Assembly: GCA_013398955.1 (NCBI GenBank)
Contig: VWPU01010347.1
Coordinates: 186,001 to 250,000 of the forward strand
Source: Callaeas wilsoni
Lineage: Eukaryota > Chordata > Aves > Passeriformes > Callaeidae
DNA: 64,000 bases
Direction of reading: 5' to 3'
Part shown: in pieces, positions 51,177-64,000 of the stretch
Layout of the letters: the number at the start of each line of letters is the position of its first letter
Numbering within the stretch: position 1 is the stretch's first letter
Made by a program: the position numbers and the translations under genes
The notes under the pieces: generated by a model
The model's database searches: none
Told to the model about the DNA's origin: nothing
What the model saw: only the letters and a program-made list of their open reading frames with translations

Positions 51177-53169
51177 AAAGACAGGGCTCCTTCATATGCT
51201 AAAGCAGCAGCATTGTTTGCTAAATCCTTAAACATGGTACATGGCAAAGCATGCAGTGCTCCTAGTTATCAACTCAGTCACTTCTGTCCTTCACAGTTTC
51301 CAGTTCTCAGATATCCAGATCTGGTTCAAGCTCAGCAGCTTTTATTTTTGACGGCAGTCTCAGAGCTCAGTTACCAGCCTTGGATGAGATGGCTCTGCTC
51401 AGCTTCATGCTGGAGGGGTGTCGACAGATGCTGAATATATTACGAACAAGTGGACATGAGCTGTCACTCCCTAAGGAGATGAAAAAGGCACACTGAAGAA
51501 ATTTGGTCACTATAAATCAGTTGGAGGTGGGTCTATTAAAAGATCTTCAGATTGTTTTTATTTCTGCTGTGCGCCATACATTTATCAACATTAAAACGGG
51601 TCCATGAAACAACACAGGAACGATAACTTAAAACTGCTGAAAAGTATTTCAAAGAGAGCATTACGCAGCTAGAAATGGCTCAAAACATCTCTTTATTTGA
51701 TGAAGTGTAGTCGAAAGAAAAAGTATTTCCTATTCTATTTTCGTCCAAGAAAGGCAGCACCAATCTACCACTCATATCTTTATAGATGTCACATGGAAGG
51801 CCTAGGGATTTTGGTACTATCCCATACATGGTTACTGAAATAACAAGATTCTTCAATCGGCAGAACTCAGTACCTTTCACTCACAGAAGTGCTGATGGAC
51901 CAACTCTTCTCTCTCACCCTGGTATTCCATGCCCCAGAAAATGCCAAATCCAGGCAACCAGGATTGCTGATTACAGCATCAGTGCAGCTGCAGAAGCCTG
52001 GTCTGCTTCGTATCATCGTTCATCATATGTGACCTCAAGGCAAAAGGCCTTTCTCGTTCCAGGTTTGTTTGATTACGGTGGGATCCCAGCGCTGGAGTTT
52101 TACTCTGCAGAAGTGCTGTAGTACTAATGCACTATCACACTAACAAGAATGAAACTGGACCACACGTCCAGCTTAGCAAAGGGCAGAAGGGTTGCAAAGC
52201 ACACGTAACTGAAAATCCTCAAGTCTCCTACAGACAAAAGATGCAGCTCACTCCACAAATATCAATTAACAATGGATAACACTGGTAGCACTGCTAACAT
52301 GAGTGTAGTTTTGCAAACTTGAAGGGCCAGGACTGAAAAAAGTGGAAACAGAGGGGAAAAGGAATGATGATACAAAACCCTTTCCAGCAAATTCTTCCCA
52401 CCTGTCATAAGCATCTAATTGTTTCTGACCAGGAACACAGAAGCAAGGTAAGGTGGATACAAAGACTGGTGGACTGCTGACATGACAGAGCAGTTCTGAG
52501 GGGGTTGATGCAACCCAGGACCTCTACCTGGATTGTGCACTTGCACTTTCCTTTTAGACAAAAAACGAGCCAAACACAGGAGCTTTCCTGTCTTATAAAG
52601 GATGGATGAAACCACTTTTCTAAATGCTGGTGTCAGTTCATGTGGTTTATGCATATGGCTTCTCTGGACACCACTTGAAACCACACTTTTCTGCCCAAGT
52701 AACTCTGTTAGCACTGTCTGAAGTGACAGGTCAATTCTCCAGAAAGATGAGGCCAGTAAGTTGTTCATGACGTTCACAAAGGGTTGAGGAGTTCCACCAG
52801 CTTTTATAACACGTTTTCCACCACAATGTCAGGGGAACGTTGGTGCAAATCCTTCATGCATGTAGTGGAGGACATGGAGCACCAGAGCTTAGTCAAAGAG
52901 GTGGATATTTCTATTTGGGTTACAAATCTGCTGCCAGTCCAGGCCTTGGAGAAGGCAGAATCAGAAGAAAGTCATGTTCCTGAAAGAATGAAAGCTTACC
53001 AAAGGTCTGTAATAGGACACAAAACCATTCCTCTTTGGGTCATTCATCTGAAACAGCCTTCTGAGCGACAGTGACCAAAAGGTGCTCTCACTCAAGCACC
53101 AATTAACAATGTCACGTTATGCATCAGCTCAGGACATTTCTGGCTCAGCCACCACTGGACAAGGATCTG

Positions 53170-53189
53170 CTCCTCTCTCTCTCTCTCTC
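53170..53189 (+). repeat. CT microsatellite
   Basis: About nine CT units in intron 1. Confidence 0.9.
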
Positions 53190-56026
53190 ACTGTGCTTCA
53201 GCACCATTTGCTTGAAGATTAAATGGAACAGGCTTCCCCTGACAGTCATCCTTCCAGGCAAGGCTGAGAAGCAGGTTGCCAGCTCTGTTCTCTTGGTCTA
53301 GCCTGCTGTGGGAGGCAGGAGAATTTTTCTCTTGCAACAAGCTTCATTAACAGGAGACTCTTCTGAAAGAGTAACAGGGATGCAAGACAAGAAATGAAAT
53401 CTCAGCAGTCAGCTAAGCCCACATGCTATTTCCAGATGGCTTACGGACATACACCCACAAAACATGTCATTAGCTGTGCACAGGTGGGGCTAAGGCTACC
53501 AGCCAATTCTAAGTTCAGCTTGCCCAGAAAACCCAAAACCACCCAGTCATACTGACAGCCCCATAGTTATGAGTATTTGCCACACATTTAATAAGAGCAA
53601 ACCCAAAGTGCCAAAATAGGTAATAACCCTTCAACACTCTGGTATATTAGATGAGAATCTATGGCAAGTAATCCATGAAAATCCATGAAGGTTTAACACC
53701 TCCCTCTTTCACATTCAGCCATGGTTTGAAATTCCTGTTATATTTTCATTTGCAGAAGGTCTCCCCCGTTTTTGTATCTTATTAAGCACACACATGCAGA
53801 CAAACACAAAATCACCATCTAAACTTAGACTGGAGAAGTTAACTCTGCTGTAAATGTCACCAGGTTTAAGCCATGGCTGGGAGGAGAACAAGTTTGTGTT
53901 ACTGTCACTCAAAAGCCAGGCAGAGACATATTGCTGTATCAAACACCATTGTCAGCTGTCTCCCCCAAAGCAAACGCGGGGTCTATTCTCAGAATCTGCA
54001 AGCCCTTGCTGTGGCCATTAATAACCAGGGGAACTGTCAACAACCTGCAGCTCTCCCAAAGCCCAGCTCCACATGCCACCACTTGATGTTACAGCCTCTC
54101 TCAGAAAGGCCTGAAATTTCAAGTGGATTCATAGAAAAGGAGAACATTTTATATACGAATCAATGCAGCTGCCCCTGGTTTGCAGAGCACCACCCAAGTG
54201 GGCTGAGCCAAGCACGGGTCCAGCTCACCTGCATCACCACTAGGGGGTGTCACAAAGAACCAGCATTTGCTTTGCACTACGCCAGTCACATCCTGTTACA
54301 GTGACAGGGAGGCAGCCTGGCACTTGCAATCACTCATCTCTCAAAAAGGGCTCACTGAGAATGTAAGATTCTCTGGGAAAATGGTGGATACTCAGTAACC
54401 TGGGAGCAAACCTCATTGCTTTTATTTGAATGATTCCAGCTTTGTGGCAGTGCCTGTGGACAAAACAAGGCCCACTCATTTTGTTTTGCATCTAGGATAC
54501 GAAAGTGTGTAAAGAAGGGGATGTCTTGTTATACACTACAGACTTTAAATTTCCAATATAGACCTTCTAAAGCAGAGCAAAGACAGTACCTATAGAAAAA
54601 GCAGAGTAAGCAGAAGGAAGACATGATTTCTGGCTTTCTGCATGAAGCAAAGCTGGGCAGTACCATACACCCCGGTCCCTAGGCATGTATATCACTGGAA
54701 CTACGGCCACCAGTGTCTGAGCACTCCTTGCCCAACACATTACTTATCTTTCTGTTTATCCACTAAAAAGCGCCTGATAGCTACAGACATCATCATCATT
54801 CCTTCAATCCTCTGCCATCATTACAGTGACACAAATATCAGTCAGAATCATAACAGTTGCTAAGACACCCACATGACCAGTGATATTCCCCTGCTACTCT
54901 GTCCTGGCCTCCCTCTTGCTTGTGTTCTACTGTTCACCATCATCTCATGCTTTTATTATACATCTGGTACATAGAAGCAGTGCCACAGTTCTAAATGGTC
55001 CCAGCTCCTGCAAGAAGAGTCAAGCACACAGTTCTTACCCTTCCTGCACAGCTGACTTTGCCCTCAGCACACTTTCAAAAGGGGTTTAAGGGGCCTCTTG
55101 GAAATTCAAAGGTCAGAGTCTGGGCTTCTCTGTCCCCTCCTACAAAAGTTGTGTGAATCAAAGTCCTTTACAAACCTCTTGAGCTGTTACAATGAAGAAC
55201 CATAAAGTTACCATGCCTAGATAATAAGCAAAACAGGAGAGATGTAAAGTTACAAGGAGGACAAGTCACTCTACCAGAAATTATTACCTCCAGTTGCATT
55301 TTTATTATCAACCCAGGATCTCCACTTTTAAAATACAACTCCCTTCCTCACCCCATCACAGTATTTGATAAGCAAAAGCCACCCGGTATTTACACAGGTT
55401 AATGTTTCCCGTTTTTGAAAAGATGGGATTAGCTTCACTTCAACATAAGGAAAACTCCAAAACAATTTCAACATGACATATAAACTGATATTTTCAGGGT
55501 TCTTCTGATTTATTCCTTTGACTCTGTCAATTGCGTTATTTACAGGAAGCTTGAAATGGAGACAAAATAAAGATATTCTAGTCTGGATCCGAGCTGGCTC
55601 CTGCATGGGGCAAACTGCTGTGCCCTCTGGTCTTGCGGCATAAAGGTCAGCCACGATCACAGGAGCAGTTAATAAAAGGGGAATATCTGGGTTGTAAAAG
55701 CACACACTTTATTTAGCACAGACTTCATTTATTATGAAGATTCCCCTACTTATTAATACTACGAACATTACATATTCATGCTGGAGCAATCACTACTAAC
55801 TAGCTTGCAATCTGTAAGTACACAAGTGAAAGCATCCCAGGAATCAGAAAGGAACCTGCACTCCAGAAGGAAATCTCATCTAACTTGTAGCTTCAGCTGT
55901 GATATCCACTGCCCCCTCAGTCAGGAAGTTGAGCACCACCTCTGGATTCACCACAGAGATTTCTCTCCCACCAAAAACTTCAAAAACTTCATGGGTTCTC
56001 TGCGGGAATTTTAATCTTTTTGTTCA

Positions 56027-56103
56027 AAAAAAAGAAAGAAAAAACCACAACAAAACAACAAACAAAAAACCAAACAAATAGAAAAAAAATTTTTAAAAAA
56101 CCC
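56027..56103 (+). repeat. A-rich low-complexity stretch
   Basis: A runs mixed with AAC and AAAC units on the plus strand in intron 1, so T-rich in the BIN1 transcript. Confidence 0.8.
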
Positions 56104-59100
56104 ACCCCACCACTCTTTCAGTGCCTTGTGTTTATGAAGGTTGAGAGTTCCTACAGAAAACACCTGTCACTGAAGGCCTGATTTTGTCAAAGTTTTCAGC
56201 CACAACATTTGTCATGATAATGAAAATGTCTTCGTACCAACCCAGATACAGAAGATTAAAGACCACCTGACTTGTTCTGCAAGTCATTTGGTGCTAATCT
56301 TGTTATACAGGCTAACAATAAAATCAAAATATCTGTCTGGAGCCCTAAGGCCCCGCTGACCTTCTGTGGTTAAAGCACACTTATTCCCCTGCTAGCAGCA
56401 CTCACAAAAGGAAGGCTGGAACTGCAGCTAGTTGCTTTCATCTCCTCTTGCCCAGGAGTTTATTTGTAAAGGGTTACCAGGAGGCAGCAAGTCCAGATAC
56501 AACTGAAGCTGTCTCTGGATCACAGCAAGCCTCTTTAACCACATCACTCCTGTTTAGATCTCATGCACATTCACTGCTGCCCACCTTTGGTTATGCCAGC
56601 ACCAACTGCACAGCTTTGTAAAGTCCTCTCTAACACTCAACATGGGCTGCAAGAACACCATCAGGATATCTTTATGTCTAAAATCACAAAATCTTCTATG
56701 CCAAGATTTCTGTGTTTCACAAACCTTTTCCAGATTCCCTCTGCAGCACCAAGAGCCAGTGCCTTGAAACCCCACCTTACACACTTTAAGTCACACGCAC
56801 AGAACAGAGAAGCCCCTGCCAGTATCTAAGAGCATTCACATCCTCTTACATTACATTTCATATCCCACATGTTAAACTGACGTGCAATAGACTCCCTTGC
56901 ACTGCGCTGGGTGACCAGGAAGGATTCAAGCACACGATCCACTTAAGAAGTTGGACCAAAGAACCTCCTAATACATCTCTAGTCCTGGACTCGCTCTGCA
57001 GCAATACAGACACGAGCGTCCCAGCCTTGAAGCAACTTCACCCTCCGAGGAAGGTGGCCAGACTCCTTTTGTGTTCAGTGCTGGCTGTGCAATGTTGCTG
57101 CAAGACTCAATGGCACTGTACGAAAGACACGAGGAGCCAACTGCACACACTGGAACAAGGGCAAACTCAGCATAGCATACTTTCTAACTCACACTTTGAT
57201 ACATTACAACCCTGTCCAGTAACCAGTCAGGCTGTGTTCTGAGTTTTACTGTCAGTACAGGTCACCACCACAGCGACAAAAGCACCAAGCTGTGACCTTC
57301 AGGTAGATTCACCACTGTAGGAGCACTTAAATGCCAGCACTCCATTCAACTCACTCTGCTGCACAAAATTTACCATGAAAGCCAAATAACAAGAAGGGAC
57401 CAAACAAGCTTTTGCACTTCTGTCGCACAGGATACATTTAAATGCTTTGTTACAACAAACAGGGCAAGTTATCTATTCTAAAACCTGCCTCATTTAAACA
57501 TTAACTGTCTCCAGACAGTCGTTTACAACTTTGTGTAATGATCAGTCTCCCAAACAGCTTTTTGAAAAGCTTCTGTCTCTGGAACAGAGCCATGTTTGAA
57601 TCTTTACTATAAAGTCAACATCTAAAGCGTTTTTATTCCAGATAATTACATACAAATGATTTTACCCTTCTTTATCCCACACACGAAATACAACAGATGC
57701 CTTTTCCATTTGCCCAGTTCCTTGCAGTGGATTTTTTCCATAGGTAGCTTAAGATTAACTTTTGTTTTGACATAGACCCCCGTATCCTGGTGGTTCCCCA
57801 GCCTGCTTCTGTTCTTGCTGCTGCTGAAGTCAGGCAAGAGCCAGAAAGAGCAGAAGAAGGGAACTAAGATTTCAGTGACCAGAGTGATTGAAAGTTTTGT
57901 TCACCTACTCAGAAAATGAAATTCCCAGAGGACGAACCCTGCAGAGGAAAGTCCAGATCTACGCTCAAGAGGAACAGGAAGGGCAAGGGTTCAATACATG
58001 AAATAAGGCAGAAACCACAACAGATGATCTGGCACTGTAGGAAGCATCAGAAAGCAGCCCCAGACGACACAGGGGAGTTGCCATAGAAGTCACTACTCCT
58101 CTGATTATCCATGAAAGCAATTGTCAGTCAGGAGGTGAGATGAACAGTGACAGTCAGGCAAACACAGGCATCAGCCAAACAACCTCCACCACATATTACC
58201 AAAAATCATCCTTCTCAGAACAGACAATGAGGGAGGTGCTCGGTGCAAAGCCATCTCACCACTCTGGGAACCAGATCTAACAGGCAATTTTGCTTTGCCC
58301 ATGTTTGGATGGGCAGTGTCCAGTTCTCACCAACATACTGGGCTTCTACTGGTTCAACACAGCATGGGTGGGTGTCACCAGGTTTTATTTTAAAAGCACC
58401 CCAAGAACACAAAGGACACATGAAAGGTATAATGTCATTCATCCAACTTCTTCAGAATGAGGAGAAAACCCCACTGAGTTTTTAGACCATTGCCACAAAC
58501 AAATCTGTTACATCAGCACAGGATTCCAGATACAGTAGACCATGTTAGGAAAAAAATAAATGTCTGAGCTCACTCTGCAACACTCATACTAGGTTGTGGG
58601 ATGGTGGTTCAACTTTTTTTTCCCAATTGTAAACAGTACAGGGAGTTAGACAGCAAGGCCAGAAGATACTGGGTTGAAATTACAGATCTGGCAATAAACA
58701 GAAAAGAATGTCGTGTGATTTTCAGCATGTGCTCTGCAGACTTCAATGCCAATGAAGAACAACTATGGAAAGAGAGCTGTATATCTGGCATTTACAGAGA
58801 AGGCCAAATCTCTGCAAAAGAAAATTAAAGGCCCCATGATCCAAGAAAAGGTTTGAAGCCCTGCTCTAGTTCATCTAGAACACAGATGAGACTACTTTTC
58901 ATGAGGTACATTCCTCTTCATGGTTTTAAGGGAACTTCCTTCAATACCACTGACACATTCACATACAACTCAGCCACAGGAATGGAAAAAACCTCCTTCA
59001 CCTTAGACACAACTCACAGTCTGCCAGGTCTAACCTCTCCAACAGAGCCAGTACCTGGTGTCTCTGACAAAAGAACAAGCACCTCATTAAGACTAACACA

Positions 59101-62100
59101 ACACAATCTACTCCAATTATGAATAAAGATTTAAACCTGGAGTGAGTGGGGTACAAAGCAAAAGAACCATAGTGACGAAATTTCCTGCTAAAAACCTTAT
59201 AAAGGCTTCTCTGTTTTCTGTAGTTCCCAGGCAGAAGTAAGGGGAACTAAGTAATATCATTTCTTGGTGTTTAAACACAGAGCCATGCCAGGCCTGCCAG
59301 TACAGCTGTCCAAAGTTATATATCCAGCAAGGCTCCTACCTCAGCCACATTCAGCAACATTCAGCCACACCAGTGTCATTGCTGTGGTCACTGCTGGGAG
59401 CGGGCGAGGACGCACCCCAGTCCTCGCTGCTGCAGGCGCCAGCGCGTGCTGGCTCACACGGTGTCCTTCCAGCACAGCCACAGCAGCCTCCCAGGCAGCT
59501 CCTACACACTAATTTTGGCTCAGCATGGTTTTAATAAAAATGAGTCATGACAGCAACCAGCGAGTGTTCCATGGCTGCGGCTATCCACACTGCTAGCTCA
59601 AGAAAACAAAAACGGCATGTGCACACACCTCTGTGCCTTCACTCCCACCAGGCAAGTGCCAGCACCTAAATACTTCTGCTATCACCTGCAAGAATGAGGT
59701 AGGCATTGAGGCTGCTCTCAGCAGCTGCTCCATTGCCCACCACACTGGACAATGCTGCAGATACCTGCTGGGCATGGGACACAGTGTTTCAAAGATTAAA
59801 CATGAGCTTTTGAGCTCTCACTGGCAAGAGGGGTGCTCTGCTGACTCTCCTCCTTGTCAGTCATGGGCACAGAATAAAACCTCCCTGTTGGATCCTATCC
59901 TGCCACAGGTTTCACTTCCCGCTCCTTAAACAGCTCTGTGTGACCACAGGCAAGCAAGGACAGGAACTGGAGTGCTCCCATGGAGGGGAACAGAAACCTG
60001 AGAAGGGAGGAGAACTTCTTTTACCAGGTAGGTGTTCCCCAGCTCATTCCCAAAGCCCCAGCCTGCTTCTCCAACACCTCTCCCCACCAACTACTGCACT
60101 TTAGTTTCAGCGATGTGCCGCCTGCAGAGCTTCAAACGTGTTGAATGCTAATACTGAACAAAGAAAGGGTTAAGGAAAAACAAAACAAAACCCCCAAACA
60201 AACACACAACTGAGATTAGCTGCATAAAGTATCTTTAAGAGCAAAGGCAGAAGAGAACAGGGAACAACATCCGTTTGCCGCTGTCGAGTCACTGTTTGTT
60301 ACCTGCACCTGGCCACAGTGGGTCACATTCACTCAATATTTAGCCTCCTCCTGCGCAAACCTCGACCTCACTCATGCCTTTTCTCTTCTACCTCTCCCAG
60401 AATATGACAATAGGAAACGCTCTCTGGTCAGTGTGGCGACTCTGAGCCGAGAGACACGAGACACAGCATCCCAAGAGGCTCCGAAATCACACTGGAATCA
60501 CTGCGTGATGCCCCAGCAAGAGGCAAGTGCTGAGCAGCACGTCCATGCCCCGGGCTGCAGCTCCCAACAAAAGGAGCCTTTGTCTCCTGGTGGCTTTCGC
60601 ACGACTGTGCCAGAATCAACAGGGATCCATTCCAGCAGCGCTAGGAAACAGGATGGGGCAGGAAAGAATAGGCTGGGCTGTTCCTACCTTCTGTGCACCT
60701 CTGACTTGCACTGGGGGGGCTGCATATCAAAGGGACCCAGCTTTTAAGAAGAGTACCATCCTAAAAACCTTCAGGCACTGGAGATGAGACACGGGATCCA
60801 TCTTCTGCAGACAGCTTAAATATACAAAACATTCAAAAGTACTGCCACCTAATCACTTCCAGGCAAGAGACCTGATGGTAGCAGTTTCCAGAGTCAAAGT
60901 TCTGCTTTAATTCATCTCCTGCAAGAAACAACAGGACCTTCCTCTGAAGTACATTCGCCAGCACAGATGGATACAGCATCCCCTCCACCCTCATTTCCAG
61001 AATGGAACTATCCTGCTTAGGAGATGGAGAGAAAATCTGCCTTGGAATGGAGAAATTCCCAAAGCACAGAGGAGTCTTTGCAGAGGCCACAGTTTCATGA
61101 ATACTTAAAAGCTTTCTCAAGAAGGCCACTGAGAAAGCCTCATTTCCCACTCTCTCTCCTGCCTCTGCATCATCTTCCCTCCTTGTGCTAACCCAAGAAC
61201 AACAGGGCTAAATGCTGAAACAAGATTGAGAAACAAACTCCAATTAAAAATAGCAATACAGGCTGGGTTGAAAGCAACCAATGATTTTTGACGTCCCAGC
61301 CTGGCTCACAAGGGGTGGAATAGATTTTCCAAGCAGCGCTGCTGCACTTATGCCCTCTTGTAAATCTCTGGGCCACTGCTTTCACTAAGTCACACCAGTG
61401 AGGGTGGATTTTGGGCTAAAGGACTAAAAAGGCTGGGCTATTTCAGCAGAATGTCTCCTGTTTCTATTAATCTGGAAAACACCCAGATTTAGACTTGCTA
61501 AACCTGTATAAACTTGTATTTCAACACTAAAAAATTTCCCACCCATTCCTAAAGAGGGAGAATCACTGCCAAGCCCTTTTCTTTTCCAAGATAAGATATT
61601 GAATTCTGGTCTCAGCATTTCGAATCTTTTTAAACTCTTAATTATACAAGGGAGATGCAGATATGTCAGCCACAATTTGAGACAAACCCATGCAAATTCA
61701 GTGGTTTAGGAACTAGTTTATTGACTGAAAACTTTGGCTTTGCTCACCAAGAGTAATTTCCAAACCTCAATTTTTACATACTTTCTGTAACACTTGAAGT
61801 TCTCACCGAGATTCAAGTGTTTAAAAAAAAAAAAAAGTGTGAATCTACTGTTCTAAGCCACACAGAGTACGACCCAATATTATGGAGATAAAACTATAAT
61901 GGCAGAATGCCAAACCAACTTTCTACTTATCTTCACAGTTCATGTAACTTTTGGGGTAGGTTTTGCTGTCCACTCAGGACAAACCTTCCAAGAAACTGAG
62001 TGCTGGGTTTCTGAGACTTCATTGCTATCAGATTTTTAAAGAGGTATCACCTAAACTATTACAGAATTATTTTTATATCTAAACTGTTTTTAAAATTATG

Positions 62101-64000
62101 TAGCTTTTTGAGACAGTTTCTCAGACTGATGAGACCATTCTGCAATTGTGGTAGCTACTGTCAGGATGAAGTCTGGAAAGCAGTTAAGAGCTTAAAACAA
62201 CCATATATTGCCCAAATCACTAATTAAGCTTTTGAATGAAAGAAGAGCCAATGCACCTGGTATTGGTATTTCCTCAGGAGCAACCAGAGCCCTATTATTA
62301 AATGCAGGCTAGGATCAAAGAGGCAGCTTAGTCTGGATTCTGGTCTGATTGCACAGCTGCCACAGGCAAAGGTTAAAGATGATGGGAAGAGAAAGAAAAA
62401 AATAGAACAAGTCAGATCTAGAACAACAACTAAATAGATATTACGGTGGAACACCACGGATCCTGAGAAAAAAGTCTTAACTTGGAAGAGGAAGGGCTGC
62501 CTGTGTTTTGGCTGGTCTATGATTAGAGGACAGAAAGCTCTGAAGAGCTGTTTGATGTGACAGCTTCAGGTCTTCCAAGAGCAGGAAAACACAGTCAAAG
62601 CGAGGGCTCTCTTTCTGACAACAAAAAGGAGCAGGGAGCACAGGACAGGACCAGGCTCCCAGGGCTTCCCCTGGATCTCTCTGGGGAAAGCCCTTCTCAG
62701 CTGAGGAGGGTATCCCGGCCTTAAGCACTTGGCTGCCTGCCAAGGATGGAGATCGCTGGGGATTACCATGTGGGATTGAAGGGAAGATGTGATTGGGAGT
62801 AGGAACTTCCACGATGCACAGCTGATGCTATCTAGGCCTTAGGTGCTTTGCTAAGCAGATGAAAGGCAGAAATAAATGCAGAATCAGAGCTAATCACCAG
62901 TTTCTTGTGAAGGGAAGCATCCAGCTGCAGCTATTTTTCCACGTGCACCTGCAGGCTAGCATGAAATGCTTGGACATCTTCCTCTGAAACAAACATAGAA
63001 CCTTCTTCTGTATCAAAAGAAAAAAGCACATCACACAACAGCACTGGTGCTGCCCCAGTGCAAGCACAAAACACTTGCTTTCTCATCTCTGACTTCAGAG
63101 CAGGGACATAAATAAACCAAAGACGCCTGCTGAAAGCAGGCAGTCTGTCTCTGCCAATCTTCACCAGCACAGACAACACAAACTCAGTACATTTCTGCTA
63201 CAGAGAGCAGGGCAGTCTCCCCCACATCACAGCAGCACTGCCAGGAGGAGAGCAGGCTACGTGCGAAGGCTCAGCACACATGTGTTCAAAGACTTTTTTT
63301 CACCCCAACACAGAACCACTTCCTCTACATTATTTGAAGATCTCAGAATGAGACCTCCAGAGAGAACAAGTAACTTGGCCATAGCTGTACAAGGAGTAGG
63401 CAACAGTGGTACAAAATAACCCTAAACTACATGTAGGTCAATAATAAACAGTAACGTTTATTACAGAAGGAATAGAGAAACTGTCACAGTTCCATTCAAA
63501 TCCAGGAAAATCTGCACTGAAACCTGCCTCTGTCACAGATGCACTGCTTAGTTTTGTACAAAACATGATGCTCTTCCATATCATGACCTTTCCTTTCTAT
63601 CACAGTGGGGTGAGTATTCTCACACAGCCTCTGAGGAAGCACAGTATGAAAAATCAGGTGCTTAACTTAACAACTCCAAACACTGTCCCTTACCACTGCT
63701 GGGGCCATTGTCCATGGTAGCACTATGCTCTTGCAAGATAAGATTTCTGACAAGTAGGCAAGTCCAGCTGGCTTCTTCAGCTACTGCTGAAGGAGACAAA
63801 GATGTTGATTATGTTCCTGGCTCTCTTTCAGCCTTCCGGGTTTTAAACACAGGGTAATGGTGAGGGCGGGATGAAAAACTGTTTACTTTTGCAACCTTGA
63901 GTCAGCTCTGCATAGGCTACATCTCAGCCACACAGGGTTTTTTCCTTCTAAAAAGCAAGGACAGCAAGCTAAAAAAAAAAGTGAAAACCAGTCTAGAGGG

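Larger units (their letters stand above)
42513..64000 (-). other. BIN1: BIN1 intron 1 (partial)
   Basis: At least 21488 nt upstream of exon 2. A large first intron is also known for mammalian BIN1. I searched the minus strand for the exon 1 motif (GKIASNVQKKLTRAQEK) and a CpG-rich promoter and found neither, so exon 1 should lie beyond 64000. The intron holds a possible antisense CR1 remnant (44007-44072), a T run (51154-51176), a CT microsatellite (53170-53189), an A-rich stretch (56027-56103) and a small CpG patch (59399-59462). I cannot exclude enhancers or an unrecognised non-coding first exon. Confidence 0.7.

Overview
This window is vertebrate nuclear DNA, most likely from a bird. The vertebrate assignment rests on short, well-conserved coding exons separated by kilobase introns. 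The bird assignment rests on 3'-end fragments of CR1 LINEs with the usual avian tail (for example 41948-42240 and 2681-2833). I cannot place it to order or species.

One gene is recognisable: BIN1 (amphiphysin II / bridging integrator 1), on the minus strand. Thirteen consecutive coding exons were located by reading splice sites and reading frame together; by recall of human numbering they are exons 2 to 14. From 5' to 3' of the gene they are exon 2 (42432-42512), 3 (37686-37740), 4 (37135-37229), 5 (35224-35319), 6 (30276-30383), neuronal 7 (27526-27618), 8 (22339-22424), 9 (20906-20981), 10 (18763-18845), muscle-type 11 (15982-16026), 12 (11042-11192), and CLAP exons 13 (7175-7303) and 14 (4238-4345). 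They join in a single open frame of 1206 nt (402 codons) without a stop or frameshift. Exon 1, the promoter and the N-terminal amphipathic helix are not seen and should lie beyond 64000. The MYC-binding and SH3 exons should lie below position 1.

Exons 2 to 10 encode the BAR membrane-curving domain. Exon 11 adds a basic phosphoinositide-binding stretch. Exon 12 is a Ser/Pro-rich linker. Exons 13 and 14 add a proline-rich stretch, an AP-2 appendage motif and a clathrin box for endocytosis. The tissue-specific exons (7, 11, 13, 14) are all multiples of three, so each can be skipped without breaking the frame.

The rest, about 98% of the window, is intron: CR1 fragments, microsatellites, homopolymer tracts and one possible LTR. 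I saw no second gene, RNA gene, CRISPR array or intact mobile element. The main structure beyond the exons is a splicing-control layer. Donor sites are strong at most constitutive BAR exons and weak at regulated ones. UGCAUG (RBFOX-type) motifs lie +30 of exon 7, +118 of exon 11 and directly on the acceptor of exon 13. A long pyrimidine tract with an 11-C run precedes exon 12.
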